Counted from the first letter of the stretch, positions 1-9,960 are shown. The stretch: 64,000 nt of DNA from Pseudocercospora fijiensis CIRAD86 (GCF_000340215.1 NW_006921540.1:1730377-1794376), one strand, 5' to 3'. Translations and numbers: made by a program. Notes: generated by a model from the sequence alone, not told the origin.

Positions 1-1056
1 ATCACGCGAAGCCAAGACAACTGCCTACGCACTTTTGTCTTGCCAACAGATCTCCTGGAGGAATCCGATGGTCCGAAGCAGCTGCGGCCTTATGCTTCCT
101 GGCAGTCTGGCAGCAATATCCAAAATCATGCGTTGTATCCAGGCTTCGACCTTCAGAATGCAGCCACGACTCTGGTGTTGACGGGAAGTGCCCATGTTCC
201 GATCACTCTGAGGAATGCATTGCACTATGACACGATACACGGCAGCTACCCGCTTGTCAAATCCCAGACCGAAGCGCATCTGCCTCCTCGTAGTCTGCTA
301 TTCACACGTACCGGTGAGCATTTCGTGGCTGGCAGCGAAAATGCCCTGGCTGTCTTCGACTGCAGCAGAGCCGGAGAAGCACCCACGAAGTTCACGCGTT
401 TGACTCCAGCGAAGAAATCTCACCGAGGCGGACTTCATGGATTGGCTCGCAAAGCCTTCGTGTCAGCAATGAGTATTAGCTGTGATGGCATACTTGCTTT
501 GGGCACTACACAGCGCGAGGTCGCCCTCTATGATCATGATGCCTTGGGCGCTTGGGCGTCGACTTTCAGCGTGGAGGGTTTCGGCAATGGCATCTCGGAT
601 CTAAAATGGAGTCCTGATGGAACGTATCTGCTCGTCGGCGAGAGGCAGAGCGACCGCATTCAGGTTTTCGATATTCGCAACACGCAACAGAAGTTGGTCA
701 ACTTGGTAGGCAGGCACGCTGATACGCCGCAGCCACTTTACATGGATGTTATACATACGGCATCTGGCTACGAAGTCTGGACTGGTGGAACTGACGGCCA
801 AGTAAGGGTGTGGTCGAACCCTGGCCAAATTTCTGACGACCAGCCACCTGATGCTGAACTTCACGTGAATAATGCAGCAGTGGCCAGTGCTGTCTGGCAC
901 TTGAGCGGCGCCGTTCTGGCAACGGCATCCGGGCATCAATCTCTTCCCGGTCGAGCTGATGAAAGCGACAGTGAAGATGAATCATCTTACCGAAGTCAGT
1001 ATCACTCGGACGCCGATAACGCGCTGAATATCTGGACTGTCCCAACACTCCGCTAA
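1..1056 (+). CDS. WD40-repeat protein, WRAP53/TCAB1-like (5' partial)
   Basis: The reading frame is open from base 1 to the TAA at 1054-1056, and the first residues (SQDNCLRTFVLP) are already inside a propeller blade, so the start codon lies outside the window. The translation has several degenerate WD40 blades: LPPRSLLFTRTGEHFVAG with AVFDCSRAGE, ISDLKWSPDGTYLLVGERQS with QVFDIRN, then GYEVWTGGTDGQVRVW. The order DNxLRTF near the N-terminus, a cysteine/arginine-containing blade with an acidic Ser-rich C-terminus, fits the WRAP53/TCAB1 family. In animals that protein binds the CAB box of small Cajal-body and telomerase RNAs; the fungal relatives are poorly characterised, so the role here is inference. 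The C-terminal stretch (DESDSEDESS) is acidic and probably disordered. No RIP-type stops are seen. A generic WD40 protein is the alternative. Confidence 0.75.
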   Translation: MTRSQDNCLRTFVLPTDLLEESDGPKQLRPYASWQSGSNIQNHALYPGFDLQNAATTLVLTGSAHVPITLRNALHYDTIHGSYPLVKSQTEAHLPPRSLLFTRTGEHFVAGSENALAVFDCSRAGEAPTKFTRLTPAKKSHRGGLHGLARKAFVSAMSISCDGILALGTTQREVALYDHDALGAWASTFSVEGFGNGISDLKWSPDGTYLLVGERQSDRIQVFDIRNTQQKLVNLVGRHADTPQPLYMDVIHTASGYEVWTGGTDGQVRVWSNPGQISDDQPPDAELHVNNAAVASAVWHLSGAVLATASGHQSLPGRADESDSEDESSYRSQYHSDADNALNIWTVPTLR

Positions 1057-1308
1057 TAGACAAAATCCGCTATTGCCATCATTCGGTTTCTGCTCACTTT
1101 GAGCCCCGGAAGTGTTATATGCAATGGCTTGTGGCTCACCGAGCATCTTAAGTGCATTCGTGAAGTGAAGCAGCTGCAGGTGAGCTTGAGCGACAGCAGA
1201 CTTCGAACGGCGTTTCTTGGCCGGCCATCAACTTCTCTTTTGAACACCAAGACATATCACACACTTTCCATTGAAGACCTCCCCGTGACAGCAATTGTCA
1301 ATCCTGAG

Positions 1309-2007
1309 ATGTCACAACCACGGATCGCATCGGACATTCAACTCGCTGCAATTCCATCATCTTCACCTGCACCATCTGACCAAGACATGTCTTCCAATGA
1401 CTCCAGCGACGACCGCGGAACCGTAGCACCATCGCCGGTGACACCTTCGACTTCGACGGTAGGTGCATCTCAACAGCCAAGTCCTGATGCAGCGACTAAG
1501 GAAGATGGACATGCCGTCGGCCAAGACCCAGAGGATGTCGACCTTGAGAGCAGACCGGTGATGGCTACAGTGGAAAGGATATTCACTCCATCCGCGCTGC
1601 TAGAGTTGCCGGAGGCGATTCGGGTACGCATTTACCGTTACGCAATGTTTCCAAACGGTACCGCCAACGCACCCAGACCACATTTCTCGCCTACCAGCTG
1701 CTGGCGTATCAAGCCTCCAGCTCTGCTCCGCACATGCTACGAGATTCGACAAGAAGCCATCAAGATCTATTACAGCCATTTTCACATCACTGCTCGCTCA
1801 TCTCGCGACCTAATACCATTCTTGCGCTCTTTGGATCCTGAGGCGCGTGCTGCTCTTGAGAAGGTCTCGTTGAAGTACGACTGGTACGATATAATGCATC
1901 AGGGCATCAATCAACAGGTCAATGGAGCCTTGGCTATGTTCAAGACGAACGGCGTGGAGCTGAAGAGGACGGCGATTGGGGTTACAGGTGTGGTGGTTAC
2001 AGAGTAG
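1309..2007 (+). CDS. 2EXR/F-box-like domain protein
   Basis: A 232-residue protein starting at the first ATG of the frame (1309); the frame is open further upstream but has no earlier ATG. Residues 1-85 are Ser/Thr/Pro/Asp rich and look disordered. Residues about 95-180 carry a leucine-proline-initiated helix pair (LLELPEAIRVRIYRYAMFP), followed by the LLRTCYEIRQEAIKIYY helix and a second half on residues in the SRDLIPFLRSL region. The pattern LPxEIRxxIYxY ... LLxTCxxIRxEA is that of the fungal 2EXR/F-box-like family, which is greatly expanded in Dothideomycetes. The molecular role is unknown; substrate recognition for ubiquitin ligases is possible by analogy with F-boxes but is not shown by the sequence. 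A related gene follows at 2767. Confidence 0.7.
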   Translation: MSQPRIASDIQLAAIPSSSPAPSDQDMSSNDSSDDRGTVAPSPVTPSTSTVGASQQPSPDAATKEDGHAVGQDPEDVDLESRPVMATVERIFTPSALLELPEAIRVRIYRYAMFPNGTANAPRPHFSPTSCWRIKPPALLRTCYEIRQEAIKIYYSHFHITARSSRDLIPFLRSLDPEARAALEKVSLKYDWYDIMHQGINQQVNGALAMFKTNGVELKRTAIGVTGVVVTE

Positions 2008-2766
2008 AGTGTCACGGCCGTCCTCAAACATTCAGGAACCGAGATTCAGATCAACTTGGAATTGATCACGGAAATACACTCCAGGAGTGGACTAGAGGCA
2101 AAAGATTGGAAGTTGGGAGACCTTGCTTTGGCAGACCGCCAGAAGCAGAGTGCGGCGTTGGCACTTTGGCTGCTTTTCCGGCTCGGACATTTCTTGAAGC
2201 GCGAAAAGTATTTCGTAAAGGCAATCAGGCTCTAACGCCTCTAGGCCCTTTATCTCTCTTCACGCCTTCCGCACAGAGTGGCACGTTCTTCGCGGCTACG
2301 CTTGAGCGTGGCTTGGCGTCGCGGCATGCGCTTTCTCAACTTTCAACTCAACGTTGCTGCTTTCTTCTAACCTCAACTCTCACAACATCCACTCGTCCTG
2401 CCTGGTTCCTCCTTCGGAACAGTATGTGTAAGTCATTCGTACGGCCTATAAATACCCCTGCTGACCAAGCTCAGCGAATCATACATCCGAGAATCGGTGA
2501 TGTTTGGCTCGGCGCAAAAACATCTTCTCCTCTAGACCCACCGGAAGATGGTCTAGTATGCTCGGCAGCTTTTGCATTTTGATTGCTTTACTAGCTAGAT
2601 GGTTGTGTTTGAGATCGTGGCGTGCCTTGTGACGAGCATTCATCAAGGTATATGTCGGCATCGGAAGGAGCCGACTTGAGAGGACCGGAATGGTCAAACA
2701 CCACATCATAGGGACAAGCATGCCCACGTTTCGTGAAAGAGAACTTCAGTCGCTACCTCTGAAGTA
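2008..2766. other. intergenic region with possible promoter
   Basis: No convincing gene is seen. A frame open over 2106-2582 has no ATG start near its beginning and no recognisable protein features, so it was left out. Pyrimidine-rich stretches around 2,340-2,420 and a TATA-like box at 2447 suggest that this is the promoter and 5' leader of the gene at 2767. Confidence 0.4.
2447..2454 (+). promoter_or_regulatory. TATA-like box upstream of the gene at 2767
   Basis: TATAAATA stands after a pyrimidine-rich stretch (about 2,340-2,410), about 310 bp before the ATG at 2767. Position and sequence fit a core promoter with a long 5' leader, but no transcript evidence is available. Confidence 0.3.
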
Positions 2767-3450
2767 ATGCAGATGGATCAGCGTCGTCTAGCCATGGCCA
2801 CCTCATTTTCCCATGTCCTGCATCGTCAAGCTCACATGTGTCCAAGCTGCAATGCCAGATTCCAAGCTCACATTAATGCCCACATGCACATTCATCTACA
2901 CGAGGGCCATACGCACCTGAGCCAATCAGCTCGCGTCCAGGAAGTCGGGATTGAAGAAGTCACTCGTAACGAAGATCTGCGCGACCAAGAAGGCTGCCGG
3001 CTCCTGACCCTACCAGGCGAGATCCGTAATCGCATTTACGAATATGTCCTGGGCGACTACACCAGCATCGCACTCGACCACATCAGCCTAGCTCGAGAGC
3101 AAACTGCAAAGCACATCCAATTCCCATCCATCCTCGAAACCTGTCAACAAATCCGAAAAGAAGCGATCAGTATCTGGCTCTCATCCACGACCTTCCACTT
3201 CAACTTCCACGGAGAGCTTTACGACTTCTTACGCATCTTGGGCGCTCGACAAGCTGGCATGGTCAAAGACGCCAGAGAATCGTACATCTGGCAGAACCAG
3301 AGTCAGGCGGAGTGCAGTTTGAGACAGTTTCGGAAGGGTCTGGATGTGCTCGGGATTGAAATGGAGGAGAGCGCCGTTGCTGTGCAGTCCTTGGGTGAGA
3401 AAGGGAGGATGGAGTTTGTGAGGAAGGTTGAGGAGGTTGATGTGAGTTGA
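2767..3450 (+). CDS. 2EXR/F-box-like protein with N-terminal His/Cys-rich segment
   Basis: A 227-residue protein; the ATG at 2767 is the first of three close in-frame ATGs (also codons 3 and 10), so the exact start could be any of them. Residues about 78-180 match the 2EXR/F-box-like pattern: LLTLPGEIRNRIYEYVLGDY, then ILETCQQIRKEAISIW and a helix with FHFNFHGELYDFLRILGARQ. Unlike its neighbour at 1309, it has an N-terminal CPSCNARFQAHINAHMHIH segment (about residues 24-43) whose CxxC plus spaced histidines could bind a metal ion. The C-terminus is charged. The two adjacent family members on the same strand suggest an old local duplication, although their sequences are well diverged. The function is unknown. 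Confidence 0.7.
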   Translation: MQMDQRRLAMATSFSHVLHRQAHMCPSCNARFQAHINAHMHIHLHEGHTHLSQSARVQEVGIEEVTRNEDLRDQEGCRLLTLPGEIRNRIYEYVLGDYTSIALDHISLAREQTAKHIQFPSILETCQQIRKEAISIWLSSTTFHFNFHGELYDFLRILGARQAGMVKDARESYIWQNQSQAECSLRQFRKGLDVLGIEMEESAVAVQSLGEKGRMEFVRKVEEVDVS

Positions 3451-3971
3451 CTTGGGGAGTTTTGTAGATGCGTGATGCATCGCGTTGGGTAGAATGAAGG
3501 AATGGCATTCTGCTTGTCTTTCCATCTGCATCTGCTGAAGCACGAGCAGCTCATCTCCCTCACAGCGTGCATGTCATCTCTTCACCGCTTTTGCTCTGCG
3601 TGCAGAGAAATATGAGTCCGAGATACTTCCTTTGCAGAAGAACTGCGCGGTGGCCATGTCGTCAGCGGCCTGTATCCGTTGCTCGCACGCATCTTTGCTT
3701 CTCGCCAATGCCATAGTGGCCTTGCATGCCGCCTAGCATTGGTAAAAGGTTTGTGGCTCACAGCTGACCTGTCATGGTCGTGCAATGTATGGCAAGATGG
3801 CGCCGCAAACGTGGCCCGCATGAGACGGGAACACAGGGCAAGACAAGACGGAAACGCGAAGCCGAGGTGACGTAGAGATATACCGCTGATCATCGGCAGC
3901 ATGTCAATATACGAGAGGAATGCCAGGGGCCATGCTTCCCATGCCTCAAGTGTCCAACAATAATAAGCAAC
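3451..3971. other. intergenic region
   Basis: About 520 bp between the 2EXR-like gene and the PEBP gene. Short open frames on both strands lack any recognisable feature. Base composition is that of the gene islands, without RIP signature. It probably holds the 3' end of the upstream gene and the promoter of the PEBP gene. Confidence 0.4.
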
Positions 3972-4793
3972 ATGAAGACAAGCACTGCAACCACTCTCGC
4001 TCTGGCCGTTGCGCCGGCATTGGCTATTCCTCCACCTGACTTTGGCTTCCCAGAGGCGCCAAATGATACGGCTCTCACAGCAGTCTTCACCACCACAAAT
4101 GGAACAGTTCCGGTCACAGAAGGAGCACTCTTCGGCATCAACATCCCAGAGAACGTCCCAACGCTGAGCGTCAACACCTCAGCATTCCAATCCCTGGCCA
4201 ACTACTCCGGCGAATACTTGGTCCTTATGGTCGACCCAGATGCTTCTTATCCAGAGATGCCCAACAATCGATTCATTCTTCACTGGATGCAAGGAAACTT
4301 CACACAGTCCGACAACAACCCAGCCACTCTCCCGCTCTCCACAGTCGGACGACCATTGGAGAACACTTCCGCGCCCATCGTAGAATACCTACGTCCTTCG
4401 CCTCCAACAAACTCAAGCGCGCACCGCTACATCCTCTACGCATTCCAGCAACCAATGAATTTCAAAATCCCAGAACAATGGTCTGGTCTCAGCAACAGCA
4501 ACCGCTCGCGCTTCAATCTCACGAACTTCATCAATGATACGCAACTCGGCAATCCGGCTGCTGCCAACTTCTTTTATGTTTCGAATCAGACTAGTGTGCC
4601 TGGCGACTTCAACGAGACTGCTGGTAATAGCTACCCCGATGGTGATGGTACTGCTGTTACTTCTGGAGATCCGTACATGCCAACCGGGTCAACTGCTTCG
4701 GGAACTTCTAGCAGTTCGGCGGGTGCGGCCATGATTACTGGTGTGGGAAGTCTAGTTGGGGCAGGACTTGTTGGCATTGCTGCTTTGATGTAA
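3972..4793 (+). CDS. secreted PEBP-family protein, probably GPI-anchored
   Basis: A 273-residue protein in one exon. Residues 1-18 form a signal peptide (MKTSTATTLALAVAPALA). Residues about 30-200 carry a phosphatidylethanolamine-binding protein fold: the hallmark LVLMVDPDASYPEMPNNR followed by FILHWMQGNF (ligand-pocket Asp and His), and the later HRYILYAFQQP strand typical of the family. Many N-x-S/T sequons indicate a glycosylated extracellular form. The C-terminus changes to a Ser/Thr/Gly linker and ends in a hydrophobic helix (GVGSLVGAGLVGIAALM), as in GPI-anchor signals. PEBP proteins bind phospholipids or inhibit proteases and kinases; yeast Tfs1 inhibits carboxypeptidase Y. A secreted, anchored PEBP is common in filamentous fungi but of unknown substrate. 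The ATG at 3972 follows an A-rich leader. Confidence 0.85.
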   Translation: MKTSTATTLALAVAPALAIPPPDFGFPEAPNDTALTAVFTTTNGTVPVTEGALFGINIPENVPTLSVNTSAFQSLANYSGEYLVLMVDPDASYPEMPNNRFILHWMQGNFTQSDNNPATLPLSTVGRPLENTSAPIVEYLRPSPPTNSSAHRYILYAFQQPMNFKIPEQWSGLSNSNRSRFNLTNFINDTQLGNPAAANFFYVSNQTSVPGDFNETAGNSYPDGDGTAVTSGDPYMPTGSTASGTSSSSAGAAMITGVGSLVGAGLVGIAALM

Positions 4794-4926
4794 ATATATC
4801 GCAGCGACTTGTAGTATAGTGTCATACAGGAGACTTTTCGCACATGGCTTTCAGGTCAACAGTTCCTTTCAAGTTGTTAGCGTCATTCACAATAGTGCCA
4901 AGCGGCGAATGGTCCGGTCCGGTCTG

Positions 4927-4952
4927 CTGGCTGGCTGGCTGGCTGGCTGGCT
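4927..4952 (+). repeat. (CTGG)n microsatellite
   Basis: Six perfect tandem CTGG units plus two bases, lying between the PEBP gene and the left end of the first Harbinger element. Confidence 0.9.
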
Positions 4953-5003
4953 TGTTGATGAGAGAGTGCGTGGCTGTTGTGGGTGGAAAGGTGAAGAACT
5001 TCA

Positions 5004-5041
5004 GGCCCTGTCTACTTGCCCTCGTTTATAGCATAATCTGA
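5004..5041 (+). repeat. Harbinger-1 left terminal inverted repeat
   Basis: 38 bp beginning GGCCCTGTCTACTTGCCCTC and ending ATAATCTGA; perfect inverse of 8564-8601. Flanked outside by TCA. Confidence 0.95.
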
Positions 5042-5479
5042 GAGATTATTATAACCTCATAATCCGCTCAGATTATGGCGCCTCATAATCGGTTATTTAG
5101 TAGACAGTGCTAGGTGTTAAGACCCACATAATAAGCCTCCGCGGCCTGCGGCTCGGCAGCTACATTTCTACCTCTTTGCAGTAGACTATATAGCTTCTAG
5201 TAGTATGTATAATCATTGATAATATAGGCGGTATAGTAACGAGGAAATCGGCGGGCGAAGGGCGGGGAGGACGAGTGCTTCGGTAAGGGTAGGTTATAGT
5301 GTAGTTACTATACAAATAGGTAGTTAGTCGAGCAGTTAGTCTCTTAGTTTAAAGCTATTCGAATACTAGACACTATAGTCTCTCAATCGAGCGAATCTTA
5401 GCCCTCTTAGGCTTTATTAAATACGCCTTCTTCTTTAAAGGCAAAGGTAAAGGCGACTTAGAAGCGTACGGCGACTATA

Positions 5480-6650
5480 ACACTAATTAATAAGGATAGG
5501 CAACGTAAGGCGCTACAATAGTAGACTTAAGAATAGACCGAATACTTCCTCGATTAGTTGAACGAGTTTAAGAAGATTAGCCGTAGCACTAATGCTAATA
5601 ACTTCTAGTTAGGCGACCTTCGAGACCTAGCAACGTTAATAAACAGGAAATATAGCACTAAGCGCACCGCTAACTACCTAAAGAATAAGTAGTTATTAGT
5701 TAAGAAGGACTAGAGTGTATAGATTGCTTACTTGAAGCATATAAGCGGCTAGAATAGTATACCTCTAACTGCCGAGTCGGACGTAGAAGACGCTTACTTC
5801 GATAAGAATCTAAGGTATACCCCCTTCCGCGACGAATTGCTAGAGCATTTTAATATTATAGACGAGTTAATCGGCTCGGAGGTAGCTATAGGCGAGAATG
5901 TAGTATCTAACGACGCGCTCGGCGAGAGCGATAAGGAAGGAGGTAAAGGTAGAAGTAGTAAGAAGGAATCCGAGGTCGAGGTTACCGTAGAAGGCGTAGC
6001 TTCTACGCCCTTTACAGAAGAGCAATTAATAGTATTGCGGGCTGCGAAGGCGGCGGAAAAGCATTAAAAGAAGATGTAGAAGGAGGCTAATCGTGTCTAT
6101 AAGAAGGCCGAGGAGACTACTAAGAAGAATCTAACTATTGTAAAGTCGCTATAGAAGGCGTTTAAGCCTATAGTATTAATAGTTGCTAAGGTCGTAAAGG
6201 ATAGCAAGGAAGAGCGTGCTTTAGCGAAGAAACTAGCGGACGAGCAACGGGCTAATACGCTAGCTACTGCGAAGGCTAGTTTAATCGTTAGTAACGTTAC
6301 AAAGCGCCTACTAGATAAGAAGACGTTCAAGAATATAGACATACCGTCGGCTAATTATATATTATTAGTACGCGAGGTCGCAAAGAAGAATAGGGAGTTT
6401 AACTACTATAAGGTCGCTTCGAGTATAAACTAGGACCAATTTGAGGAGTACTTCCTGTCCGTATTAATAGACATTAAGTCCAATATCCGACAGAATACAT
6501 ACCTACAGCAGATAGAAGGTAGATACGTACTATTAGGATATAGACAATAGGTTGTTATTAATAAGAATAGTTAGAAATAGCGGAAGAAGTATGTATTTAA
6601 TGCAATTGGATATAAGAATTCGTGGATTAGGTACAGAATTTTAGTGTAAA
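5480..6650 (+). pseudogene. Myb/SANT-like Harbinger accessory protein (RIP-degraded)
   Basis: Reading the plus strand through RIP-type stops gives a continuous protein-like frame. The N-terminal part (about 5,520-5,700) has the pattern of a Myb/SANT-like DNA-binding domain: a lost Trp (TAG), FLD.LNEFKKI, LGDLRDLATLINRKYS and KRTANYLKNK. The middle (5,837-6,067) is acidic and low complexity, and the C-terminal third is Lys/Glu/Ala-rich and likely coiled coil (KKAEETTKKNLTIVKSL, EERALAKKLADEQRAN). In PIF/Harbinger elements this second protein binds the transposon ends and helps the transposase to enter the nucleus. Stops are TAG/TAA at positions expected to be Gln or Trp. Limits are approximate. 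Confidence 0.65.
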
Positions 6651-7019
6651 TGCACGCTAACGTCTATACTATTAATTTGTGTAGAGGTGTTGTTAATTTT
6701 TACTAACAAATAGTAGTTACGTATAGGGTGCTATTATATGCAAAAAAGCTATATCCTATTAACTCGAATCCTAATATCGTAAAAAGCCTGCTAAGACCCC
6801 GCTATTTAGCGTACGAGAATTTCGACGAGAGGACGGAGTAGGCGCGGAACAGGCGACGGTAATGTCTAGAACATGTATAGTTTAAGCATCAAATTCGAAT
6901 CTATACTAAGTTCCTTACTAAAAACCGAACGCTACCTATTGCCTTTGCATTCTATAAACATTAACTATACCCTATTATATCCTTCGCCGCACTCCGAGTA
7001 GTACCTCTTGCTTTTAAGC

Positions 7020-8330
7020 CCTTATATTGAGTCTAGTTCTTAACTGATCGTCGTCGTATTTAGCAAACATCTACTTCGCTATTCTATTACGATAATCCGC
7101 GTAACTCTCGTCCTTAATATCGTCGGCGGCGTAGCGCCTATTATCGATATAAACCTCCGCCGTAGTATTAGCGTCTCGAGCGGCATTTAATTTAGCGTCG
7201 GTTAGAAGAAGGCCTAGTTCTAAAGACAGCGGTTGTCGACTATCGGATAGGATAAAGTTATAGATAATATAATAGGCGATAACAAAGCGACTTTGTTAGG
7301 CAATCGGCTATCTAGTTAGTCCCTCGCTAATAACCTTAAACCGCCTATTTATAACACTAAACACTCTCTCGATATAGTTACGAAGCTAAGCGTAGCGGAG
7401 GTTATAAATCTCTCGATAATTAGATAGTCGTTCTTCTGCCTCGCCCTGCTTACGGAGGTAATATCGTGTCTTCTAATATAGTACGAGGAGCCTTAGATCC
7501 TTAAAGGAATAACTACTATTAGCAAGATAGAAGTAGCTATCTAGTACGTCGAAGCCTAACTAATAAGCCTTCCTTAATATAGTACCGTCTGTCGCTAACC
7601 CTTTATATCTAGGCATTATATATAGGAAGCGTAAAGATAAGTTATAGGCGGCTATTACATTCTACGTAATATAGCCCTTCCGATAACGCTATAGATTACT
7701 ATCAATCTTCGGTAGACTAGCTATTAATAAGGTGCCGTCGATAGCGCCTATAACGCCTTTAAAATATAGCTAGAATTTGCTACTATCGGTACCCTTAGAC
7801 TATAGCGGTTTATCGTCCTTCTACGGCAATTTAATCTAGTCCTTCGCTATCCGATAGAAGCAGCGCGAGACGGTATAGATTATCCTTCTTAGAGTCTCTC
7901 TTACTATACTAAAGTTATTAGCAAGGTTGCTAAGACTCCTGTTATAGCCTACTATAACGAGGAAGAGGATAACTCGTGCCTCTAGTAAGTACCTATACCT
8001 CTTACTCTTGCCTTCTAATCTATACTTCCTTAGCTTATTAATTAACGCGCGTAACACCGGTTGCCTTAGTCTCGTACGCTCGTAGCAGTACCTCGGCGGA
8101 CTATATAGTACTCGAAATGCCTTACTTTCTATCTTATTACGGTCTATTTAAACCGACCGCCGCCCTATTAGTCGATATATCGCACGGCGTCGCAATTTAG
8201 GTAGTTCTTCGAGCAATAACGGTATAGTGCTAGCAATAGCGCTAACCGACAACACTACCGCTAATAATCGATCTATCGCGCCGCTTTTTATACCTCCGCC
8301 GTACCTTCCGCCGTATACCTCCTCGAGCGC
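7020..8330 (-). pseudogene. PIF/Harbinger DDE_4 transposase (RIP-degraded)
   Basis: On the minus strand the longest surviving piece (8057-7836) has a helix-turn-helix segment, NRSLSNLANNFSIVRETLRR, like the N-terminal region of Harbinger transposases. Further on, the catalytic core can be followed through TAG/TAA stops: VIGAIDGTLL (first Asp, around 7,735), RYRKGYIT, LATDGTILRKAY (second Asp, about 7,600), YYLRKQGEAEERLS, and YIERVFSVINRRFKV (Glu, around 7,372). All three acidic residues are therefore still encoded although the frame is interrupted many times. In live elements the enzyme excises the transposon and inserts it at TWA-like trinucleotides. Exact ends are uncertain. Confidence 0.75.
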
Positions 8331-8563
8331 TATACCGCTATATTCGTAGCTTCAAACAAGACGTGGAAAGAGGTGGATACTGCGGCGCGGAAGTCTATAG
8401 GGCGCACGGATAGGCTTAAAAGCTCCTCGAGACCTAGTTATGCTAATTATACTATATATAGCATAATCTCAGCGAGATTACGAGCACAGCGATAATCTAC
8501 AATTCAATAACCGTTGTCTCATAAGACAGTGTAGGTTATCAGAAGAGGTATTATAATCTGCGG

Positions 8564-8601
8564 TCAGATTATGCTATAAACGAGGGCAAGTAGACAGGGC
8601 C
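8564..8601 (-). repeat. Harbinger-1 right terminal inverted repeat
   Basis: 38-bp perfect inverse of 5004-5041, followed by the TCA target duplication at 8602-8604. Confidence 0.95.
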
Positions 8602-8836
8602 TCACAATGTGAATTGCCAAGCTTTTTCGACTCATCACATGCATGACCGTTTTGCAACAGTCTCCGACGGCGGCCATCAGCGCGATATCAACTTCATACA
8701 TTCTTCATCAGCATTGTTGCACATCGAATCGTCTTGCCCGCGGCGCGGGGTTAGTAGGTACAGGGCTAGTCCATTCTCTGCAGGTTCTCCATCTCCTTAA
8801 GCACCAAAGCTTACTCGAGTCGTTCAGATATCCAAG

Positions 8837-9610
8837 ATGGCTACGAAAGCGAGCACCCGAAATCAACCATCCACGACCATGCAGGGGAAGAACTTCGCAG
8901 CCTGCCACCAAGTCATCAACACTGTCGAGCTGCTAGAGGCGATCCTGGTCGCAAGTGACGATTTGCGCGCTCTTTTCCTCGGCCAGCGTGTCAACAGGGC
9001 GTTCAAGGGCACGATCGACGGCTCTCAAAAGCGGCAGAAGAAGCTATGGCTCCTCAATGATCCAGACTGGAACATGGATGCCGACGAGCATGGTCATCAT
9101 GGTTACGAAATGAACCCATTGCTGCTGATGTGTTCTCCAAATCGGTGCGATGATGAACACCCAACCACAATGAGAGGTAAAGGTGGCCCGCTGTACAACT
9201 TCTTGGGCAAGGAATTTCAACTTGTGCTTATGCAGTCTTTCCTTCTGTTGTATTTGCGTTACCGACTTGCGTACCTTGCGTACCCTGATTCTATCCCAAT
9301 GCTGTTGGCGTTTGCAGCTCTCACAATCACCTCTTGTTCTCGGCTGAGAGCTGCGACTCTCTCGCCAGCTGCTCCTCGGTCTTCTTATTCCCACTGCGCT
9401 GGGTCAGCAGAGCGTATGCATACTGTATCAGAGCGAGACTCGCCTAAGAATCAGCTTGTTGAGGAAGCTGCCTGGCTTGCCCTGATCATGACCATCCCGC
9501 TCGGCTCTGTCAATGTCCTTGGAGATGTTTCCGTATGTCTCCTCATCTACATCGCTTGCATCCTCGACATCGTCGATGTTTGCTATGTTCCTACTGTCAG
9601 CGTGACGTAG
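8837..9610 (+). CDS. F-box-like protein (3' part of model doubtful)
   Basis: The ATG at 8837 opens a 257-codon frame. Residues about 26-80 resemble the F-box-like proteins common in Dothideomycetes: VINTVELLEAILVASDDLRA, then FLGQRVNRAFKGTIDGSQKR and QKKLWLLNDPDW, followed by EMNPLLLMCSP. After about residue 125 the translation becomes hydrophobic and atypical, and from 9,327 onward it lies opposite a better-supported small gene on the minus strand. I therefore trust the N-terminal half and think that the true C-terminus comes earlier, through an intron (a GTAAAG donor-like site is at about 9,177) or by truncation. It is the third F-box-like gene in the first 10 kb and lies only about 230 bp from Harbinger-1. 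Confidence 0.5.
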   Translation: MATKASTRNQPSTTMQGKNFAACHQVINTVELLEAILVASDDLRALFLGQRVNRAFKGTIDGSQKRQKKLWLLNDPDWNMDADEHGHHGYEMNPLLLMCSPNRCDDEHPTTMRGKGGPLYNFLGKEFQLVLMQSFLLLYLRYRLAYLAYPDSIPMLLAFAALTITSCSRLRAATLSPAAPRSSYSHCAGSAERMHTVSERDSPKNQLVEEAAWLALIMTIPLGSVNVLGDVSVCLLIYIACILDIVDVCYVPTVSVT

Positions 9611-9692
9611 CGGTGTGGCTGGCACGATGGTATATACGGTTCTTGTCATGCATTGACAACTTCCTCTTGATCTTGGCTCTAATGTTCTGCAT
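9327..9692 (-). CDS. small conserved-looking charged protein, three exons
   Basis: Model: exons 9692-9638, 9582-9444 and 9393-9327 (minus strand), 86 residues, frame consistent over all three. Exon 1 begins MQNIRAKIKRKLSMHDKN (basic); exon 2 is acidic (NIDDVEDASDVDEETYG) and then EERD-like with GKPGSFLNKLI; exon 3 reads GNKKTEEQLARESQLSAENK and stops. The second intron (9394-9443, 50 bp) uses a GC donor in the good context AG|GCGAGT, with a CTGAC branch site and CAG acceptor. The first intron (9583-9637, 55 bp, GTATAT...TAG, CGCTGAC branch) is less certain; a donor 12 bases further, or a one-base frameshift, would also join the frames. I do not recognise a named family. The 5' leader upstream is long and pyrimidine-rich. 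It lies opposite the tail of the F-box-like frame, and only one of the two can be right there. Confidence 0.55.
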
Positions 9693-9960
9693 CTTGGCTG
9701 GCCGGAAATCGAGGGCGGGGTAGCGGTGGCGGTGGTGGTACGTGTAGCTGTCTGTGTTGGATGGAGACGATGAGATTGATGGCAGGTGCAGAGGACGGCG
9801 GGCGGAGTGGGAGAGGACCGATGTATTGTATTGTGGAGGGGACAGGTGGAGGTGGAGCAGGGAAAATGCGAACAAAGAGAGGCTCGGCTTACAGCTTCCT
9901 TATGTACGAGAGCTGCTTGGAAGTTGGAAGGCGTGCAGCAGAACACCGACCAAGTGCGCT

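Larger units (their letters stand above)
5004..8601 (-). mobile_element. PIF/Harbinger DNA transposon (Harbinger-1), RIP-degraded
   Basis: A 3,598-bp element bounded by 38-bp perfect terminal inverted repeats (5004-5041 and 8564-8601) and a 3-bp target duplication TCA (5001-5003 and 8602-8604). The 3-bp duplication, the GG-initiated ends and two convergent genes, one DDE_4-type transposase (minus) and one Myb/SANT-like protein (plus), are the definition of the PIF/Harbinger superfamily. The interior is strongly RIPped: TpG and CpA almost absent, TAG and TAA in place of Trp and Gln codons. The ends and target duplication are intact, so this looks like a full-length dead copy, which could still be mobilised in trans by a live relative if one exists. 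Confidence 0.9.

Noticed and set aside
2106..2582. 158-codon plus-strand frame
   Set aside because: It starts at TTG, has no recognisable feature and covers a pyrimidine-rich promoter-like region with a TATA-like box.
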